DNA of 64,000 bases from Deltaproteobacteria bacterium HGW-Deltaproteobacteria-14 (GTDB lineage Bacteria; Myxococcota_A; UBA9042; PHBI01): positions 1-64,000 of the forward strand of contig PHBI01000008.1 of NCBI GenBank assembly GCA_002841945.1, written 5' to 3'. The notes below the pieces were generated by a model. The model ran no database searches. It saw only the letters and a program-made list of their open reading frames with translations, and was not told where the DNA came from. Position numbers and translations under genes: made by a program. Positions 1 through 8,991 of this stretch are shown here, piece after piece. How positions within the stretch are numbered: the first letter of the stretch is position 1; the number at the start of each line of letters is the position of its first letter.

Positions 1-573
1 CCGACGTCAGCCCCCGCCGCGGCGCCCGTAGAGGCCTCCGCGCCGGCGCCTCCGACCCCGGCGCCGCCTGCGGCCCCGGAGCCCTCGTCGCCCCCCGCGC
101 CGGCGCTCACGCCGCCTCAGCCGGCGGCGGTCGACGCGCTCTCGGAGCCAGGGCCGGTCGCCACTGGGGGCTTCGACAACGACGCGTGGGAGCGCTTCGT
201 GGACGGCGTGCGGTCAGACAACCCAGCGCTGGCGAGCGTGCTGGACCACGCGCAGCTGCGGGCGGTGTTCGACACCACCCTCGAGCTCGTCTTCGCCGGC
301 GTGAACAGCCTGCGGCGGGCCCGCGCCTCCGAGGCGTCGCTGGTCGAGCTGCTCGCGCAATACGCCGACGGCCCGAGCGCCGTGCGGTTCGTCGAGCAGG
401 TCGTCGACGACCTGTCCGACACCCCCTTCCGGCGCCGCCAGGCGCGCGCGGCCCAGGCGCGCGAGCAGCAGCGTCGCGACCTCGAGGCCCACCCCCTCGT
501 GCGCGACGTGGTGGATCGCTTCGGCGGCGCCCTGGCCCACATCGAGCTCTACAAGGACGACGCGCCAGGCTGA
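1..573 (+). CDS. dnaX: DNA polymerase III gamma/tau subunit, C-terminal part (5' end outside window)
   Basis: This is the 3' part of the clamp-loader gene; the reading frame is open from base 1. What is visible is an Ala/Pro-rich linker (about the first 50 codons), then a folded tail starting near WERFVDGV, the type of C-terminal domain that in tau contacts the polymerase alpha subunit. Identification rests on this linker-plus-tail architecture and on the order dnaX-ebfC-recR, which is conserved across bacteria. The AAA+ ATPase region lies upstream of the window, so the motor motifs cannot be checked. Confidence 0.8.
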   Translation, partial: PTSAPAAAPVEASAPAPPTPAPPAAPEPSSPPAPALTPPQPAAVDALSEPGPVATGGFDNDAWERFVDGVRSDNPALASVLDHAQLRAVFDTTLELVFAGVNSLRRARASEASLVELLAQYADGPSAVRFVEQVVDDLSDTPFRRRQARAAQAREQQRRDLEAHPLVRDVVDRFGGALAHIELYKDDAPG

Positions 574-610
574 GCGCGCCGTTGACCACACCCCGGCACG
601 GAGACGAACC

Positions 611-952
611 ATGAACCTCGACGAGCTGCTCGGCGGCGCGAACCTCGAAGGCCTGATGCAACAGGCCCAGCAGATGCAGGAGCAGGTCAAGCAGGCCCAG
701 GCCCGCGCCGAGAAGCGGCAGGTGGTCGGCGAGGCCGGCGGCGGCATCATCAAGGTGACCGCGAACGGCAGGCTGGAGATCCTGAGCGTCCAGATCGACC
801 CCGTCGCCGCCACCGGCGAGGACCTCGAGATGCTCCAGGACCTCGTGACCGCCGCCGTGAACGACGCCCTGCGCCGCGCCAAGGAGACCGTGCGCGAGGA
901 GATGGGGCCCATGGCCGACGCGATGAAGGCCTCCGGCCTCGGCGGGTTCTAA
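611..952 (+). CDS. ebfC: YbaB/EbfC family nucleoid-associated protein
   Basis: A 113-residue protein of the usual YbaB/EbfC length. Members are small dimeric DNA-binding proteins that coat the nucleoid, and the gene normally lies between dnaX and recR as here. The N-terminal third is Gln/Met-rich helix (LMQQAQQMQEQVKQAQ), followed by the strand region VVGEAGGGIIKVTANG and the conserved helical segment EMLQDLVTAAVNDALRRAKE. The start ATG at 611 lies 37 nt after the dnaX stop, and recR begins 9 nt after its stop, consistent with one operon. Confidence 0.93.
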   Translation: MNLDELLGGANLEGLMQQAQQMQEQVKQAQARAEKRQVVGEAGGGIIKVTANGRLEILSVQIDPVAATGEDLEMLQDLVTAAVNDALRRAKETVREEMGPMADAMKASGLGGF

Positions 953-961
953 GCCGCCCCG

Positions 962-1567
962 ATGCCGCTGCTCCCTCCCGCCCTCGACAAGCTGGCGACG
1001 CTCCTGTCGCGCCTCCCCGGCGTGGGGAAGCGCTCGGCCACGCGCTACGCCTTCCACATCCTCGGGCAGCCGGAGGAGTTCGCGCGGAGCCTCGCCTCGG
1101 CCCTCGAGGAGCTCGTCACCCACGTCCGCTTCTGCGTCGACTGCCACGCGCTGACCGAGCACGAGCAGTGCGACATTTGCCGTGATCTGAGCCGCGACCG
1201 GACCCTCGTGTGCGTCGTCGAGACCGCGTCCGACCTCGTCGCCGTCGAGCAGACCGGCGCGTTCTGCGGCCTCTACCACGTGCTGCACGGGGTCCTCGCG
1301 CCGCTCAAGGGCATCGGGCCCGGTCAGCTGCGCCTCGCGAACCTCGAAGCGCGGCTCGCCGCGGTCGGTGCGCGAGAGGTGATCCTCGCGACCAGCACCG
1401 ACGTCGAGGGCGAGGCCACGGCGCTGTATCTGGCCAAGCGGCTCGCTCCGCTGCCGCTGACGGTGTCGCGCATCGCCACCGGCGTCCCGATGGGGGGAGA
1501 GCTCGAGTACCTCGACCAGAACACCCTCTCCCGGGCGCTCTCCGGGCGGCGCGCCTTCGAAGGCTGA
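962..1567 (+). CDS. recR: Recombination protein RecR
   Basis: RecR of normal length (201 aa), the partner of RecO and RecF in loading RecA at gaps. The order of parts is as expected: an N-terminal helix-hairpin-helix segment (LSRLPGVGKRSATRYAFHIL, residues about 15-34), a four-cysteine zinc site (CVDC...CDIC, about 59-75), and a Toprim domain starting near LVCVVETASD. The C-terminal GGELEYLDQNTLSRAL segment matches the family. It is the last gene of the dnaX-ebfC-recR group; the next gene starts 46 nt downstream. Confidence 0.97.
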   Translation: MPLLPPALDKLATLLSRLPGVGKRSATRYAFHILGQPEEFARSLASALEELVTHVRFCVDCHALTEHEQCDICRDLSRDRTLVCVVETASDLVAVEQTGAFCGLYHVLHGVLAPLKGIGPGQLRLANLEARLAAVGAREVILATSTDVEGEATALYLAKRLAPLPLTVSRIATGVPMGGELEYLDQNTLSRALSGRRAFEG

Positions 1568-1613
1568 GCCGCCGGGGCGGGTGGGATTGCCCCGGGCGGC
1601 GCGAAGTGGAACC

Positions 1614-2234
1614 ATGCGCGCACCGATGGTGCCCCCCTCCCCGCTCGACGGCCTCGACGACGAGGCGCTCTTTGCCCGCTACGTGGCCGGCGAGCCCCGA
1701 GCCTTCGAGGCGCTCTTCGCCCGCCTCGCGCCGCTGCTCACCCGCGTCGTCCGGCGCCGGGTGTTCGACGCGGCGCAGGCCCAGGACCTCGTGCAGCAGA
1801 CGTTTCTGCAGATGCACCGCGCCCGCCTCGACTTCCGCGTCGACGGGCGGCTGCGGCCGTGGGTCGTCACCATCTGCATGAACGTCGTGCGCCAGCACTT
1901 CCGGCGGACCCAGCGCGCCGCCGAGCTGCCCCTCGACGACGAGGGCTCGTGGATCCCCACCGTGGCCCCCCACGACCCGGTCCGCGCCGAGGCCGCGCGC
2001 CAGCTCCACACCGCCCTCGCCCAGCTCCCCGAGGGGACGCGGCGGGCCATCGAGCTGCACTGGCTCGAGGGGATGCCCTTCCCCGAGGTCGCCGAGGCCC
2101 TCGGGATCTCCACCAGCGCCGTCAAGGTGCGCGCACACCGCGGTTATCAGCGGCTCCGAGGCATCCTCGAGCGGCTCGATGTAACCGGAGCGGGGGGCGC
2201 CGCACCAGACCCCTCGGAGGCCGAGCACGGATGA
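1614..2234 (+). CDS. ECF-type RNA polymerase sigma factor
   Basis: A 206-residue sigma-70 family factor with only regions 2 and 4. Region 2 runs from FARYVAGEPRAFEALF to PWVVTICMNVVRQHFRR and includes the helix QAQDLVQQTFLQMHRAR that contacts the -10 element and core polymerase. Region 4 is LPEGTRRAIELHWLEGMPF followed by the helix-turn-helix EVAEALGISTSAVKVRAHRG. The start at 1614 is chosen because the frame-open GTG at 1581 would add an unconserved stretch; an ATG at 1626 is also possible. Its stop overlaps the next start (ATGA, 2231-2234), so it is translationally coupled to its anti-sigma factor, which probably controls it. Confidence 0.92.
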   Translation: MRAPMVPPSPLDGLDDEALFARYVAGEPRAFEALFARLAPLLTRVVRRRVFDAAQAQDLVQQTFLQMHRARLDFRVDGRLRPWVVTICMNVVRQHFRRTQRAAELPLDDEGSWIPTVAPHDPVRAEAARQLHTALAQLPEGTRRAIELHWLEGMPFPEVAEALGISTSAVKVRAHRGYQRLRGILERLDVTGAGGAAPDPSEAEHG

Positions 2235-3040
2235 ACTGCGAAGAGGTCCAAGAGCGGCTCCTCGAAGGGGCCGACGCCAGCGAGGACGCGGCGATCGCCA
2301 CGCACCTGGCCGGGTGCGTCACCTGCCGGGCCGTGGCCGACGCGCGCGGCGGGATCGAGCTCGACGGGGGCGACTTCGCCGCGCTGTTCGCCGCGGTCGA
2401 GGCGGAGCAGCGTCGCGAGCGCGGCCCGCTCGCCTGGCTGCGCTCGCGTCCGACCTGGGTGCGACGCAGCATGATTTTTGGAATGGCCATTGTGATCGCA
2501 ACAATAATACTTGTTGCGATGCGGCGTCCGGACTTCGCCTTCTACCCGATGGGGCGCTTCGCGCTCGAGCTCGGCCTGCTCGCCGGCGCGCTCGCGGTCG
2601 CGGTCGCGGTGGCCGTGCGGCCGCGGCTCGACGTGCCTTCAGCGCGCGCCACCTCGGCGCTCGTCGGGCTGGCGATCCTCGTCCCGGTGCTGCTCGCCGT
2701 GCTGCCCCAGGCGCACGCCGGGCACCCGGCCTCGCTCCTCGGGGTGGGCTCGGACTTCCTCCCGCGGGCCATCGGCTGCCTCGTCTGGGGCCTCGTCATG
2801 GGGACGCCGACCGCGATCATCGCCTTCCTCGCGCGCCGGGACGGCGGCGGGGAGCCGCGGCGGGATCTGCTCCTGGCCGGCGCCGCCGGGCTGGCCGGGG
2901 TGATCGCCCTCGAGATGCACTGCCCCATCACCGACGGCGACCACCTGCTGGTGGGGCACGTCAGCGTCGTGGTCATCCTCGTCGCGGTCATCGCGGTCGC
3001 GGGCTGGCTCGGCGGCCGGCTGCGGCGTCGCCGAGGCTGA
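2231..3040 (+). CDS. Membrane anti-sigma factor with zinc-finger motif
   Basis: A 269-residue inner-membrane protein coupled to the upstream ECF sigma gene. The N-terminal cytoplasmic part carries the HLAGCVTCR signature (HxxxCxxC) of zinc-binding anti-sigma domains, which hold the sigma factor in an inactive complex. About six hydrophobic helices follow (first at IFGMAIVIATIILVAM), ending in an HCPITDGDHLLVGH segment and a basic tail. The multi-helix C-terminal half resembles NrsF-type anti-sigma factors by layout, not by proven homology. The signal it senses is unknown. The first membrane helix is encoded by an unusually AT-rich patch containing an inverted repeat. Confidence 0.85.
   Translation: MNCEEVQERLLEGADASEDAAIATHLAGCVTCRAVADARGGIELDGGDFAALFAAVEAEQRRERGPLAWLRSRPTWVRRSMIFGMAIVIATIILVAMRRPDFAFYPMGRFALELGLLAGALAVAVAVAVRPRLDVPSARATSALVGLAILVPVLLAVLPQAHAGHPASLLGVGSDFLPRAIGCLVWGLVMGTPTAIIAFLARRDGGGEPRRDLLLAGAAGLAGVIALEMHCPITDGDHLLVGHVSVVVILVAVIAVAGWLGGRLRRRRG
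2495..2520 (+). repeat. Perfect 10-bp inverted repeat inside the anti-sigma gene
   Basis: Arms ATCGCAACAA (2495-2504) and TTGTTGCGAT (2511-2520) flank a 6-nt TAATAC loop. The repeat sits within the codons of the first transmembrane helix in an AT-rich island (about 2470-2520) that uses codons rare in this genome, such as ATA-ATA-CTT-GTT. It may be an mRNA hairpin or an internal operator; the function is not known. Confidence 0.7.
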
Positions 3041-3044
3041 GCCC

Positions 3045-3096
3045 GGAGGCGGGTGAGCGCGCGGAGGCGGGGAGACGCCCACCTCTTGGAGGCGGG
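3045..3096. repeat. Three copies of GGAGGCGGG between convergent genes
   Basis: The nonamer GGAGGCGGG occurs at 3045-3053, 3063-3071 and 3088-3096 in the 67-bp gap between the anti-sigma gene and serS, which converge here. I see no clear hairpin-plus-T-tract terminator in this gap. Confidence 0.45.
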
Positions 3097-3107
3097 CGAC
3101 GAGAGGC

Positions 3108-4376
3108 CTACGCGATGACGTCCACGCGCATGTAGGGGCGCAGCGCCTCGGGCACGGTGACGGTGCCGTCGGCGTTCTGGTAGCGCTCGAGGAGCGCCAT
3201 GACGGTGCGCCCGACCGCGAGGCCACTCCCGTTGAGGGTGTGGACGTACTGCGGCTTGGCGCCCGGCTCCGGGCGATAGCGGATGTCCGCCCGCCGCGCC
3301 TGGAAGTCGAGGAAGTTCGAGCAGCTCGAGATCTCGCGCCAGCGCTGCTGGACCGGGAGCCACACCTCGATGTCGTAGCACTTGGACGCCGAGAAGCCGA
3401 GATCACCGCCGCACAGGCTCACGACCCGGTAGGGCAGGTCGAGGGCCTGCAGCACCGCCTCGGCGTGGCTGACGAGCTCCTCGTGCACCTGGCTCGAGGT
3501 CTCGGGCGTCGTGAAGTGGACGAGCTCGACCTTCTGGAACTGGTGGACCCGGGTCAGCCCCTTCACCTCGCGCCCATAGCTGCCCGCCTCACGGCGAAAG
3601 CACGGGCTGAACGCGACGAAGCGGAGCGGCAGGTCGCTCGCCTCGAGGGTCTGCTCGCGGAGCATGTTGGTGACCGGGACCTCGGCCGTCGGGATGAGGA
3701 AGAGGTCGTCCGGCTCGATCCGGTAGGCGTCCTCCTCGAACTTCGGCAGCTGCCCCGTGCCCGTCATCGCGTCGCGGCGCACGATGAAGGGCGTCAGCAC
3801 CTCCTCGTAGCCGTGGCGCTCGACGTGGAGGTCGATCATGAAGCTCGCGAGCGCTCGCTCGAGGCGCGCGCCGAGCCCCCGATAGAGGGCGAAGCCCGCG
3901 CCGCTGAGGCGCGCCGCGGCTTCGAAGTCCAAGATCCCGAGCGCCGTGCCGATCTCCTCGTGCGGGCGCCCCTCGAAGGGCAACACCGTGGGCGTACCCC
4001 AGGTCCGCACCACGACGTTGTCCGCCTCGGTCCTGCCCAGCGGTACGCTGTCCTGGGGCAGGTTCGGGAGCGACATCAGCTCGAGGCGCAGGGCCTCGTC
4101 GGCCTCCTTGATGCGCTCCTCGAGCTCCTTGACCCGGGTCGACATGCCCTTGAGCTGCTCGCGCAGCCCGGCCATCGCCGAGGGATCGGCCCCCTTCTGC
4201 CCGAACTGCTTCGACAGCTCCTTCTGCTCGTAGCGCAGGCTGTTGTGCTCGGCCAGCGCGGCGCGCCGCTCCTCGTTCAGCGCGAGCAGCGCGGCGAAGC
4301 TGGCCTCCGGATCCCGTCGCTGGAGGCGCGCCGTCGCCTCCTCCGGGTGCTCTACGATGTACTTGAGGTCGTGCAT
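3108..4376 (-). CDS. serS: Seryl-tRNA synthetase
   Basis: SerS (422 aa, normal length), a class II synthetase that charges tRNA-Ser and tRNA-Sec. The N-terminal 110 residues form the long antiparallel coiled-coil arm that grips the tRNA extra arm ([21 protein letters not shown]). The catalytic core shows motif 2 ([18 protein letters not shown]), the stretch HQFQKVELV and motif 3 ([20 protein letters not shown]). The start ATG at 4376 follows an AAGGAG Shine-Dalgarno that overlaps the end of rne, five bases upstream, so rne-serS is probably one operon. Confidence 0.98.
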   Translation of the reverse strand: MHDLKYIVEHPEEATARLQRRDPEASFAALLALNEERRAALAEHNSLRYEQKELSKQFGQKGADPSAMAGLREQLKGMSTRVKELEERIKEADEALRLELMSLPNLPQDSVPLGRTEADNVVVRTWGTPTVLPFEGRPHEEIGTALGILDFEAAARLSGAGFALYRGLGARLERALASFMIDLHVERHGYEEVLTPFIVRRDAMTGTGQLPKFEEDAYRIEPDDLFLIPTAEVPVTNMLREQTLEASDLPLRFVAFSPCFRREAGSYGREVKGLTRVHQFQKVELVHFTTPETSSQVHEELVSHAEAVLQALDLPYRVVSLCGGDLGFSASKCYDIEVWLPVQQRWREISSCSNFLDFQARRADIRYRPEPGAKPQYVHTLNGSGLAVGRTVMALLERYQNADGTVTVPEALRPYMRVDVIA

Positions 4377-4381
4377 CGCAG

Positions 4382-7300
4382 CTACTCCTTCGGCTCCGTC
4401 TTCACCTGGTTACGCAGCGCCGCGAGGCGCTCGTGTACGCTGGTCGTCGGCCCGGCCGTCGCCATCGGCGCCGCGGCCGGCGCCACGACGCTCGCCGGCT
4501 TGGCGGTCGCGGGGGCCGGTGGGGTCTCGGCCGGCGCGGCGGGCGCTGGTGCGGCCACGACCGCGGCGTCCCGTCCTCCGCGGCGACCGCGTCGAGCACC
4601 GCCCCGGGAACGTGAGCGCGCGCGCGTCGCGTCGTCCGGGCTGTCGCCGTCCTCATCGGCGTCGTCTTCGCCGTCGCCGTCGCCGTCGCCGTCGTCACTC
4701 CCCTCGTCGTCCGCGTCGTCCCCCTTGGCCGCCGGGGCGGCCTTGGGGGTCGCCTTGGCGCGGGCCGGCCTCTTGCCGCCGTTGCCCGTCGCCTTGACGG
4801 CCTTCTCGGCCACCGCCACGGCCTCCTCTTCGCCCTCCTCTTCGCCCGCGGCGTCCTCATCGGTCACCTCGGGCTTGACCGGCTCGGCCTTGGACTTCGC
4901 GGGCTTGGGCGCGACGTCGCTGGCCGCGGCGGCGACCGCCGGGCCCGGCTTCGCGTCCGCGGCCTTGGCGCCGCCCTTCGCCTTCGCGTCGGTCTCGACC
5001 TCGCCGCCACCCGTCGCGGCGGCTTCGGGCTTCTTCGCCTCCGCGCCCTCCGCCTGGACCTGGGCCGCCTCTGCCTCGCTGGGTGCGGGGGAAGGGGCGC
5101 TCGCCTCGGCCTTGGCGTCCTTCGCGTCCGCCTTCGACTCCGTGGCGCGGGCCGGCTCGACCCGAGCGCGGTCGCTTCGTGCGGGGCCGGTCGCCGGGCG
5201 GGAAGAGGGGCTGCGCAGATCCACCACCCCGGCCCGCAGGTCGATCACCCCGCCGGCCCGCGGCACCGCTGGCCGTGTAGCAGGCGCAGGCGCGTCGGCC
5301 GTGGGGCGCTTCGCTGGGCTGCTCTGCTGTTGCGACGCGGACGAGGACGCCCCGGACTCCGGCTGGTCCGACCGCCGCTGCTCGCGCGGCTGGCGCTCCC
5401 GCGATCCACCACGCCGGTCGCCGCGGCCGCGCTGGGGCGGCGTGTCGTCGCTGTCGCCGTCGTCGTCGCTGTCATCGCTGTCGCCGTCGCTGTCGTCGCC
5501 ATCCGCGCTCGCCTGGTCGCCGTCCGACTCGTCCGCGCGGGTCTTGCGGCGACGCCGGCGGCGGCGCTTCTTGCGGCTCGCGCCGTCGTCGTCCTCGGTC
5601 GAGGCGGGCGTCTCGCCGGCGCCCGGCGCCCCGTCGGCGTTCGCGGCGGCGGTGGCGTCCTTGCTCTCCTCGGTCACCTCGTTGTCGCCCTCGTCGCGTC
5701 GCTTCCGGCCTCGGCCCCGGCCGCGCTCGTCGCGATCGCCCCGGGCGTCACGCTCTCCCTTGTCGCTCTTGGGCTCGTCGCCGCTCGCGTTCGGGCTCGC
5801 GGCGCGCTCGTCCTTGTTGGGCTCCTTGTCGCGGTCGCCGCGCCGGCCGCGGTCGCCGCGGTCGCTGCGCCCGCCGCGGTCGCGGTCACCGCGTCCGCCG
5901 CGTCCGCTGCGCTCGGAGCGGTCACCCCGGCCGTCACTGCGGCCCCGATCGCTGCCGCGCGTGGACTTGCCCTCGGCGTCCTCGCTGGCGCGGTCCTCGC
6001 GGGTCCGGCTGCGGCCCCCGCTGGCCCGGGTGCGCTGGCCGCGACCCCGGTCGTCGGCCTCCTTCGCCTCGACGGGCCGCTGGCGGCGGGCCTCCGGCTG
6101 TGCGCTGGGCTCGGCGACCGCGGCCACGCTCCCCACCGGCGCGTTCTGGTCCTCGAGGGGTGGAGAAGCGCCGAACCACCGCTTGATGCGCCCCCACAGC
6201 CCCAGCTGCTCGTGCGCCAGGCGCTCGCGCTCCTTGAGGAGCTCGGTCCGGGCCTCGGTGAGGCGGGTCTGGGCCTCCAGCTCGAGCTGGCGCTGGCGGG
6301 ACTCGTCAGCCTCCTGCTGAGCGCGCAGGCGCTCCTTCTCGAGGGCCATCGCCGCCTCGATCTCGCGGCTCTTGGCCTCGAGATCTCCCCGGTCCTGCCC
6401 CGGCGGGGTCCACCCCGTCCGGCGCTCGGTGATGTCGAGGATCACCTCCTCGTCGTCGTCCAGCTCGCGCTTCTCGACGTCGCTGCGGACCAGATCGATG
6501 GTCTGCAGCACGCGCCGCGGCCGCTTCGACTTGCCCGGGCGGCTCAGCAGCTCGACGTACGCGACCATCGGCGGGCAGTGGTCGTCCGCGTGTACCTCGA
6601 TGGTCGTCTGGGTCTCGGCCTCGAGCTCGACGAGCTCGCGGCGCTTGCGGTTGACGAGGTAGTTCGCGATCTCGGTCGTCATGCGCGCCTGGGCGTGCAT
6701 GTAGTTGCCGCGGATCACCGTCTCCTTGAGGCGCCGCAGCAGGTAGAGCGCGCTCGACTCGACCGAGCGCACCCGCCCGGTGCCGCCGCAGGCCCGACAC
6801 GAGGTGAAGCTGCCGGTCATGATCGAACTCTGGAGCCGCTGGCGGCTGATCTCCATGAGCCCGAAGTCGCTGATCTTGCTGAACTTGACCTTCGCCTTGT
6901 CGCTGGCGAAGGCGTCCTTCACGGCCTGCTCGACCTTGCGGATGTTGTCTTTGCTCCGCATGTCGATGAAGTCGACGACGACCAGCCCGCCGCGGTCGCG
7001 GATCTTGAGCTGGCGCGCGACCTCGGCCGCCGCCTCGAGGTTCGTCGTGAGCGCGGTCTGTTCGATGTCGTCGGTCTTGACGCGCCCCGAGTTGACGTCG
7101 ATGGCGACGAGGGCCTCGGTCTGGTCGATGACGATCGAGCCGCCGGACGCGAGGTCGATGCGGCGCGCGAAGATGTCGTCGATCTGGTCTTCGATCTGGT
7201 AGCGCGAGAACAGCGGCCGCGAGTCCGCGTACTGGCGGACCTTCGACTTGAGCTCGGGCGCGAGCGCCGTGCAGAAGTCCACGATCTCGTCGTAGACGTC

Positions 7301-7996
7301 CTTGTTGTCGACGACGATCTCGTCGATCCCGGAGTGCGCGTAGTCGCGGATGAAGCGCAGCGCGATGTGGCGCTCCTGGTGGATGATCCCGGCGCCGCGC
7401 GAGGTCCGGAAGTGCTCCTGGAGGTTGCTCCAGAGGCGCGAGAGGTACTCGAGGTCCTGGGCGAGCTCGTCCTTGTCGCGGCCGACGCCGTTGGTCCGCA
7501 CGATCAGGCCGAAGCCGTCGGGGACGGGGAGCTCGTCGATGGCCCCCTTGAGGCGCGTCCGCTCGTCGCTCTCGACCCGCCGGGAGATCCCGGTCTTGTC
7601 GGAGTCGGCCATCAGCACGACGTAGCGACCCGGGAGCGAGATGAAGGTCGTCAGGCTCGCGCCCTTGTTGCCGATCTCGTCCTTGACGATCTGAACCATG
7701 AGCTCTTGGCCCTGGATCAGGACGTCCTGGATCGTCGCCTTCTTGCCCTTCAGCGCCTTCGGGTAGTAGCGGCTGTGGATCTCGGACAGGGGCAAGAACC
7801 CCTGCTTCTCCGCGCCGTAGTCGACGAACGCCGCCTGCAGGCTCTGGTTCACCCGGTGGACGACACCCTTGTAGATGTTGCCCTTGTTGTTATCGACCCG
7901 GGAGGTGTCGATCTCGAGGTTCTGGATCTTGCCCGACTCGACCAGCGCCACGCGGGTCTCTTCGTGGGCGACATTGATAAGGAGCTTCTCGGCCAT
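4382..7996 (-). CDS. rne: Ribonuclease E/G family endoribonuclease with very long disordered tail
   Basis: A 1204-residue RNase E/G enzyme for RNA decay and rRNA processing. Residues about 37-125 are the S1 RNA-binding domain. The catalytic region has DVNSGR (300-305) and VDFIDM (341-346), which carry the metal-binding aspartates, and the zinc-link CRAC (400-403). A charged coiled coil (about 535-600) leads into [13 protein letters not shown] (599-611), an amphipathic stretch placed like the membrane anchor of E. coli RNase E. The remaining roughly 590 residues are disordered and rich in Arg/Gly/Asp, then Ala/Lys/Pro. Such tails usually bind RNA and degradosome partners. The start has a strong GGGGAGGA Shine-Dalgarno. 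Confidence 0.95.
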   Translation of the reverse strand: MAEKLLINVAHEETRVALVESGKIQNLEIDTSRVDNNKGNIYKGVVHRVNQSLQAAFVDYGAEKQGFLPLSEIHSRYYPKALKGKKATIQDVLIQGQELMVQIVKDEIGNKGASLTTFISLPGRYVVLMADSDKTGISRRVESDERTRLKGAIDELPVPDGFGLIVRTNGVGRDKDELAQDLEYLSRLWSNLQEHFRTSRGAGIIHQERHIALRFIRDYAHSGIDEIVVDNKDVYDEIVDFCTALAPELKSKVRQYADSRPLFSRYQIEDQIDDIFARRIDLASGGSIVIDQTEALVAIDVNSGRVKTDDIEQTALTTNLEAAAEVARQLKIRDRGGLVVVDFIDMRSKDNIRKVEQAVKDAFASDKAKVKFSKISDFGLMEISRQRLQSSIMTGSFTSCRACGGTGRVRSVESSALYLLRRLKETVIRGNYMHAQARMTTEIANYLVNRKRRELVELEAETQTTIEVHADDHCPPMVAYVELLSRPGKSKRPRRVLQTIDLVRSDVEKRELDDDEEVILDITERRTGWTPPGQDRGDLEAKSREIEAAMALEKERLRAQQEADESRQRQLELEAQTRLTEARTELLKERERLAHEQLGLWGRIKRWFGASPPLEDQNAPVGSVAAVAEPSAQPEARRQRPVEAKEADDRGRGQRTRASGGRSRTREDRASEDAEGKSTRGSDRGRSDGRGDRSERSGRGGRGDRDRGGRSDRGDRGRRGDRDKEPNKDERAASPNASGDEPKSDKGERDARGDRDERGRGRGRKRRDEGDNEVTEESKDATAAANADGAPGAGETPASTEDDDGASRKKRRRRRRRKTRADESDGDQASADGDDSDGDSDDSDDDGDSDDTPPQRGRGDRRGGSRERQPREQRRSDQPESGASSSASQQQSSPAKRPTADAPAPATRPAVPRAGGVIDLRAGVVDLRSPSSRPATGPARSDRARVEPARATESKADAKDAKAEASAPSPAPSEAEAAQVQAEGAEAKKPEAAATGGGEVETDAKAKGGAKAADAKPGPAVAAAASDVAPKPAKSKAEPVKPEVTDEDAAGEEEGEEEAVAVAEKAVKATGNGGKRPARAKATPKAAPAAKGDDADDEGSDDGDGDGDGEDDADEDGDSPDDATRARSRSRGGARRGRRGGRDAAVVAAPAPAAPAETPPAPATAKPASVVAPAAAPMATAGPTTSVHERLAALRNQVKTEPKE
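4669..4696. repeat. Tandem CGCCGT hexanucleotide repeat in rne
   Basis: Four consecutive copies of CGCCGT, flanked by further GTCGTC-type sequence, encode a Gly-Asp run in the RNase E tail. Copy-number change would keep the frame, so it would vary tail length without inactivating the enzyme. Confidence 0.7.
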
Positions 7997-8068
7997 GGGC
8001 GGTCCTCCCCCGGACGATGTCCCGGGGAGCGCGGCTGCGCGGTGACCGCCGAAGCGGTCCCCGCCGAC

Positions 8069-8647
8069 TCAGGCGAGTCGCTGGCGGCGTGGCGCTCGAG
8101 CGGCTGACGGCGGGTCTTCCCCAGCGTCGTTCGCCCTCGCGTCCACACTCAGCGCATCACCATCGCCGTCGCGCGTCTCCCTGTCGTTCATCCGAGTGCC
8201 GACGGCGCCGCGCCGCGTGACCCAGCCGTCCGGTGCTCCGCCCGAACGCCTCGCCCCCGCTGTCGCAGCGCCGTATGCGGCGTGCATGTATGATGTTTCG
8301 CGGTCGCGGACCTCGTTGCCCCCGACCGCCTCGTTCGACGCGAGCCGGATGGCCCACCGGCGGCGGACCGCGCTCGCGTCTGCGTCTTCTGTGGAACCGG
8401 TGGCGTCCGTGTCGTCGCCGGCGTCCTCAGTGCTGTTCCCGTCGTCGCCGCTGCTGCCGTCGGACGGACCGGCATCGGGGGCGAGGGTGTCTCGATCGGG
8501 CGCCGAGGGGATCTCGGGCCTTTCACTCGGTTCGCTGACGAGCTCGCAGGGCGATCCGGTCGTCCCGTTGGGGCAGGCCGAGTCCGTCCCGCAAGCGCAC
8601 CAACCCGCAGCCGCGAAGATGAGCGTCGCCATCGCCGCGGCCCGCAT
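8069..8647 (-). CDS. Possible Asp-rich lipoprotein
   Basis: An unrecognised 192-residue reading frame. From the ATG at 8647 it begins MRAAAMATLIFAAAGWCACG, which looks like a lipoprotein signal with a cysteine at the end of the hydrophobic stretch. A low-complexity Asp/Ser/Glu/Pro-rich segment follows (SDGSSGDDGNSTEDAGDD), typical of surface lipoprotein linkers in Myxococcota. The last 90 residues are Arg-rich and look less protein-like, so the 3' half may be degraded or frameshifted. No clear Shine-Dalgarno is seen. It could be a pseudogene. Confidence 0.4.
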   Translation of the reverse strand: MRAAAMATLIFAAAGWCACGTDSACPNGTTGSPCELVSEPSERPEIPSAPDRDTLAPDAGPSDGSSGDDGNSTEDAGDDTDATGSTEDADASAVRRRWAIRLASNEAVGGNEVRDRETSYMHAAYGAATAGARRSGGAPDGWVTRRGAVGTRMNDRETRDGDGDALSVDARANDAGEDPPSAARAPRRQRLA

Positions 8648-8920
8648 CGTCGTGTGCACCCGACCCGTCGTGATCGGCACCTCGACCGCGTCACTCCGCT
8701 CCCCTCGTGGGGCGAGCCGACGTCCGCGGAGCGGGCGTGGCTGGAGTCCGAAGCGGCCTGTGTGCAATGAACACCCGGGGTTGGAGCGAACGCCTGGGAC
8801 GACCTCACGAAGCCCGCCCATGGCGCCGCGGAAACTTACGCGACCACATCGGGGCTGTCAACGACCGCCCCGCACGCCGTGGCGCGGTGAGGGGATGTGG
8901 CCTCCCGGGACGCGCGCTGC

Positions 8921-8949
8921 TATAGGACCGGTCGCCGCGGCGACCGGTC
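8921..8949 (+). promoter_or_regulatory. TATAGG box followed by a perfect 24-bp palindrome
   Basis: A TATAGG -10-like box (8921-8926) runs directly into a perfect palindrome at 8926-8949 with half-sites GACCGGTCGCCG and CGGCGACCGGTC. It lies 42 bp upstream of the GTG start at 8992, where a dimeric repressor would block transcription start. The rest of the 344-bp gap 8648-8991 shows no gene I can support. Confidence 0.5.
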
Positions 8950-8991
8950 ATTGCCCGCGGTCGGAGGCTCGATGTCCACACCGGCGGTCGC

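Noticed and set aside
3240..6320. 1026-codon open frame on the plus strand opposite serS and rne
   Set aside because: It is an antisense shadow of two well-supported genes. Its translation is low-complexity Arg/Ser/Pro and stop-free only because of high GC.
5330..8107. 925-codon plus-strand frame opposite rne
   Set aside because: Antisense shadow; composition is Val/Arg/Leu-rich without domains, and rne has clear motifs and a strong ribosome binding site.
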